Source of the DNA: Comamonadaceae bacterium
Lineage (GTDB): Bacteria > Pseudomonadota > Gammaproteobacteria > Burkholderiales > Burkholderiaceae_C
DNA length: 14,734 bases
Direction: 5' to 3'
NCBI GenBank assembly: GCA_947374485.1
Contig: CANCCF010000092.1
Location: forward strand, 1 to 14,734
Under the pieces are notes generated by a model. The model saw only the letters and a program-made list of their open reading frames with translations, searched no databases and was not told the DNA's origin. How positions within the stretch are numbered: the first letter of the stretch is position 1; every line of letters starts with the position of its first letter. This document shows positions 13,741 through 14,734 of the stretch, piece by piece. A program made the translations under genes and the position numbers.

Positions 13741-14040
13741 ATGGCATCCATTTCGGCGCTCTCCTCTGCTGGCACCCTTCCGGGCCTCACGGATGGGAAG
13801 CCGTCTGTCGCACTGCAAGACAAGCTTGCCCGGTGCGTCAGGCAATTGGGTGACTGGCAAGCCTGCCCCTCGGGCAAGACACCGGAGGGAAAGCAGATCA
13901 TCCAGAATCTGCAAAGCCAGATTCGTAATATCGAGTCGCGCATCGCCGGCACAGACCAGGGCGCAGCGGCGCCAGCAGCCGCCGCGTCACCTTCCCAACG
14001 ACCGGGCTCCATGGGCCGCTTGCTCGACGTGTTCGCCTAG
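13741..14040 (+). CDS. Hypothetical protein, small
   Basis: The 99-residue product is not recognised. It has a conserved-looking middle with two cysteines (C31 and C42) separated by a VRQLGDWQA stretch, then a PSGKTPEGK run. A helix with a regular hydrophobic pattern follows (IIQNLQSQIRNIESRI, about 53-68) that could form a coiled coil, and then an Ala/Pro-rich tail. No signal peptide or membrane segment is visible. The ATG at 13741 is preferred to one at 13681, which overlaps the flavoprotein gene; neither has a clear ribosome site. Its TAG overlaps the stop of the convergent cupin gene. It might belong to the upstream set, with 40 bases between, or be independent. Confidence 0.6.
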   Translation: MASISALSSAGTLPGLTDGKPSVALQDKLARCVRQLGDWQACPSGKTPEGKQIIQNLQSQIRNIESRIAGTDQGAAAPAAAASPSQRPGSMGRLLDVFA

Positions 14041-14420
14041 AAGCGGTACTGGACCTTTTTGAAGTCACTGATCGCGAACGCATAGAGAATCATCAGATCC
14101 TGGTCCTCCACGTTGTTGATTTGGTGCCGGGCATTGCCCGGAATAAACAACAGCCTGCCAGGCTCCACGCTGTGCGCGACGCCTTCGATGGTGACGGTTC
14201 CACGGCCCGACAGGGTGTAATAGGTTTCTGGCTGAGCGTGTCGATGCGGTTCGAGCGACTCCCCTTTTTGGAGGCGCACCACACCCATGGTCATGTCGTT
14301 CTGGCAACCGGAGCCACTGCCCAGCAGCTCTTTCCATTGCGCCTTGCCACGAACCGCCACCTGGTCAGTTGGCCAGCCCTCCCATTCAAGGTCATCAAGA
14401 TGTTTGGAGGTGGCTTGCAT
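14037..14420 (-). CDS. Single-domain cupin protein
   Basis: The 127-residue product is a small cupin, a beta-barrel that binds one metal ion. Motif 1 is present with H59, H61 and E65 in EPHRHAQPE, followed at the usual distance by SGRG. Motif 2 has G88, then PGNARH with H99, completing a 3-His/1-Glu metal site. Such proteins include dioxygenases, isomerases, lyases and sugar epimerases, and sequence alone does not choose among them. Expression starts at 14420, with AAGG about 11 bases upstream on the minus strand. The gene is convergent with the hypothetical protein and their stop codons overlap. Confidence 0.85.
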   Translation of the reverse strand: MQATSKHLDDLEWEGWPTDQVAVRGKAQWKELLGSGSGCQNDMTMGVVRLQKGESLEPHRHAQPETYYTLSGRGTVTIEGVAHSVEPGRLLFIPGNARHQINNVEDQDLMILYAFAISDFKKVQYRF

Positions 14421-14625
14421 GGAAAACTGCCTTTTTACTTTTGGTTGGACCGTACAAATTTTAGCGAGCTGTCACCAGACGACCACAAGCGGTCTTGAAA
14501 CGTTTTGAATTTATCGGCAGCAATGGGCTGGAAGCAGTCTTCTGCATTGAAGTCAAAGACACGTGTGACTCAGGCCGACGTGGCACTCTGTTCCGCGGCT
14601 GTCCCCCGCCCTGCGGGCTCCTCCT
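14421..14625. other. Intergenic region between cupin and right-edge partial gene
   Basis: These 205 bases hold no gene I can support. They should contain the minus-strand promoter of the cupin gene; TAAAAT (minus strand, near 14458-14463) is a possible -10 but no good -35 is at 17 bases. A short GC hairpin, CCCGC / GCGGG around CCT at 14605-14617, sits just past the stop of the right-edge gene and may mark its 3' end. It lacks a following T-run. Confidence 0.35.
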
Positions 14626-14734
14626 TTATGCCGCTCCACAGAGCACCACGCCGTCCTGAGTCCAGAGGGATTGTCGGAGCGCTAAGGCAATAAGTTCATT
14701 GCGCGCCAACCGTGCAGGCAGACGCTGACGCCGG
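14626..14734 (-). CDS. C-terminal end of an unidentified gene entering from the right edge (partial)
   Basis: A minus-strand frame is open from the window edge to TAA at 14628-14626 (35 codons). Its codon use resembles the surrounding genes and it reads like a natural protein end: LPARLARNELIALALRQS, then LWTQDGVVLCGAA. I cannot name the family from this tail. The stop is followed at once by AGGAGG, a perfect ribosome-binding sequence, but no start codon lies at a suitable distance, so it probably has no target here. Confidence 0.45.
   Translation of the reverse strand, partial: RRQRLPARLARNELIALALRQSLWTQDGVVLCGAA

Noticed and set aside
14505..14693. Plus-strand 62-codon open frame near the right end
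   Set aside because: No ribosome site or family match, and it overlaps the better supported minus-strand gene end.

Overview
The window looks like a chromosomal segment from a high-GC betaproteobacterium, most likely of the Comamonadaceae (Comamonas, Polaromonas, Rhodoferax or Acidovorax type). This rests on the protocatechuate 4,5-cleavage (pmd/lig) operon in the Comamonas gene order, the Burkholderiales-type QueE cluster motif, and the general codon usage. It is inference from gene content; no 16S gene or database match was available.

Left part (1-1600, all on the minus strand): a small addiction-module island. A promoter at 1553-1581 drives a HigB/RelE-type toxin gene broken by an internal deletion. 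Its intact HTH antitoxin, a solo HicB-type antitoxin and a GNAT acetyltransferase that overlaps hicB follow. A possible further gene start runs off the left edge.

1601-3315 (minus): two overlapping genes for 7-deazaguanine (queuosine/preQ0) synthesis. queE is a normal radical-SAM 7-carboxy-7-deazaguanine synthase. Its partner is a 360-residue protein made of three tandem QueD/PTPS domains, of which only the middle one keeps every catalytic and zinc residue.

3379-10105: the main catabolic locus. A LysR regulator (minus) faces seven tightly packed plus-strand genes: a solute-binding-fold protein with no signal peptide, 4-oxalomesaconate hydratase (pmdE), 4-carboxy-4-hydroxy-2-oxoadipate aldolase (pmdF), 2-pyrone-4,6-dicarboxylate hydrolase (pmdD), protocatechuate 4,5-dioxygenase alpha and beta (pmdA, pmdB), and 4-carboxy-2-hydroxymuconate-6-semialdehyde dehydrogenase (pmdC). 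Together they take protocatechuate by meta ring cleavage (AB), oxidation to the pyrone (C), hydrolysis (D), hydration (E) and aldol cleavage (F) to pyruvate and oxaloacetate. The oxalomesaconate tautomerase (LigU/PmdU) and the transporter (PmdK) known from other pmd clusters are not in the window. The uncharacterised binding-protein-like gene comes first in the operon.

10133-11831 (minus): an exported single-cysteine methionine sulfoxide reductase A and a second LysR regulator.

11973-14040 (plus): a small set divergent from that LysR. It holds an AhpD/carboxymuconolactone-decarboxylase-like protein, a DUF1348 (NTF2-like) protein, a pyridoxamine-phosphate-oxidase-fold flavoprotein and a short hypothetical protein. 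A convergent cupin gene shares its stop-codon bases with the hypothetical. The right end (14626-14734, minus) holds the C-terminal 35 codons of an unidentified gene.

No rRNA, tRNA, CRISPR array or complete mobile element was seen. The most interesting points are the triplicated QueD protein, the signal-less binding protein in the pmd operon, and the decayed toxin-antitoxin island with an apparent repeat-mediated deletion.
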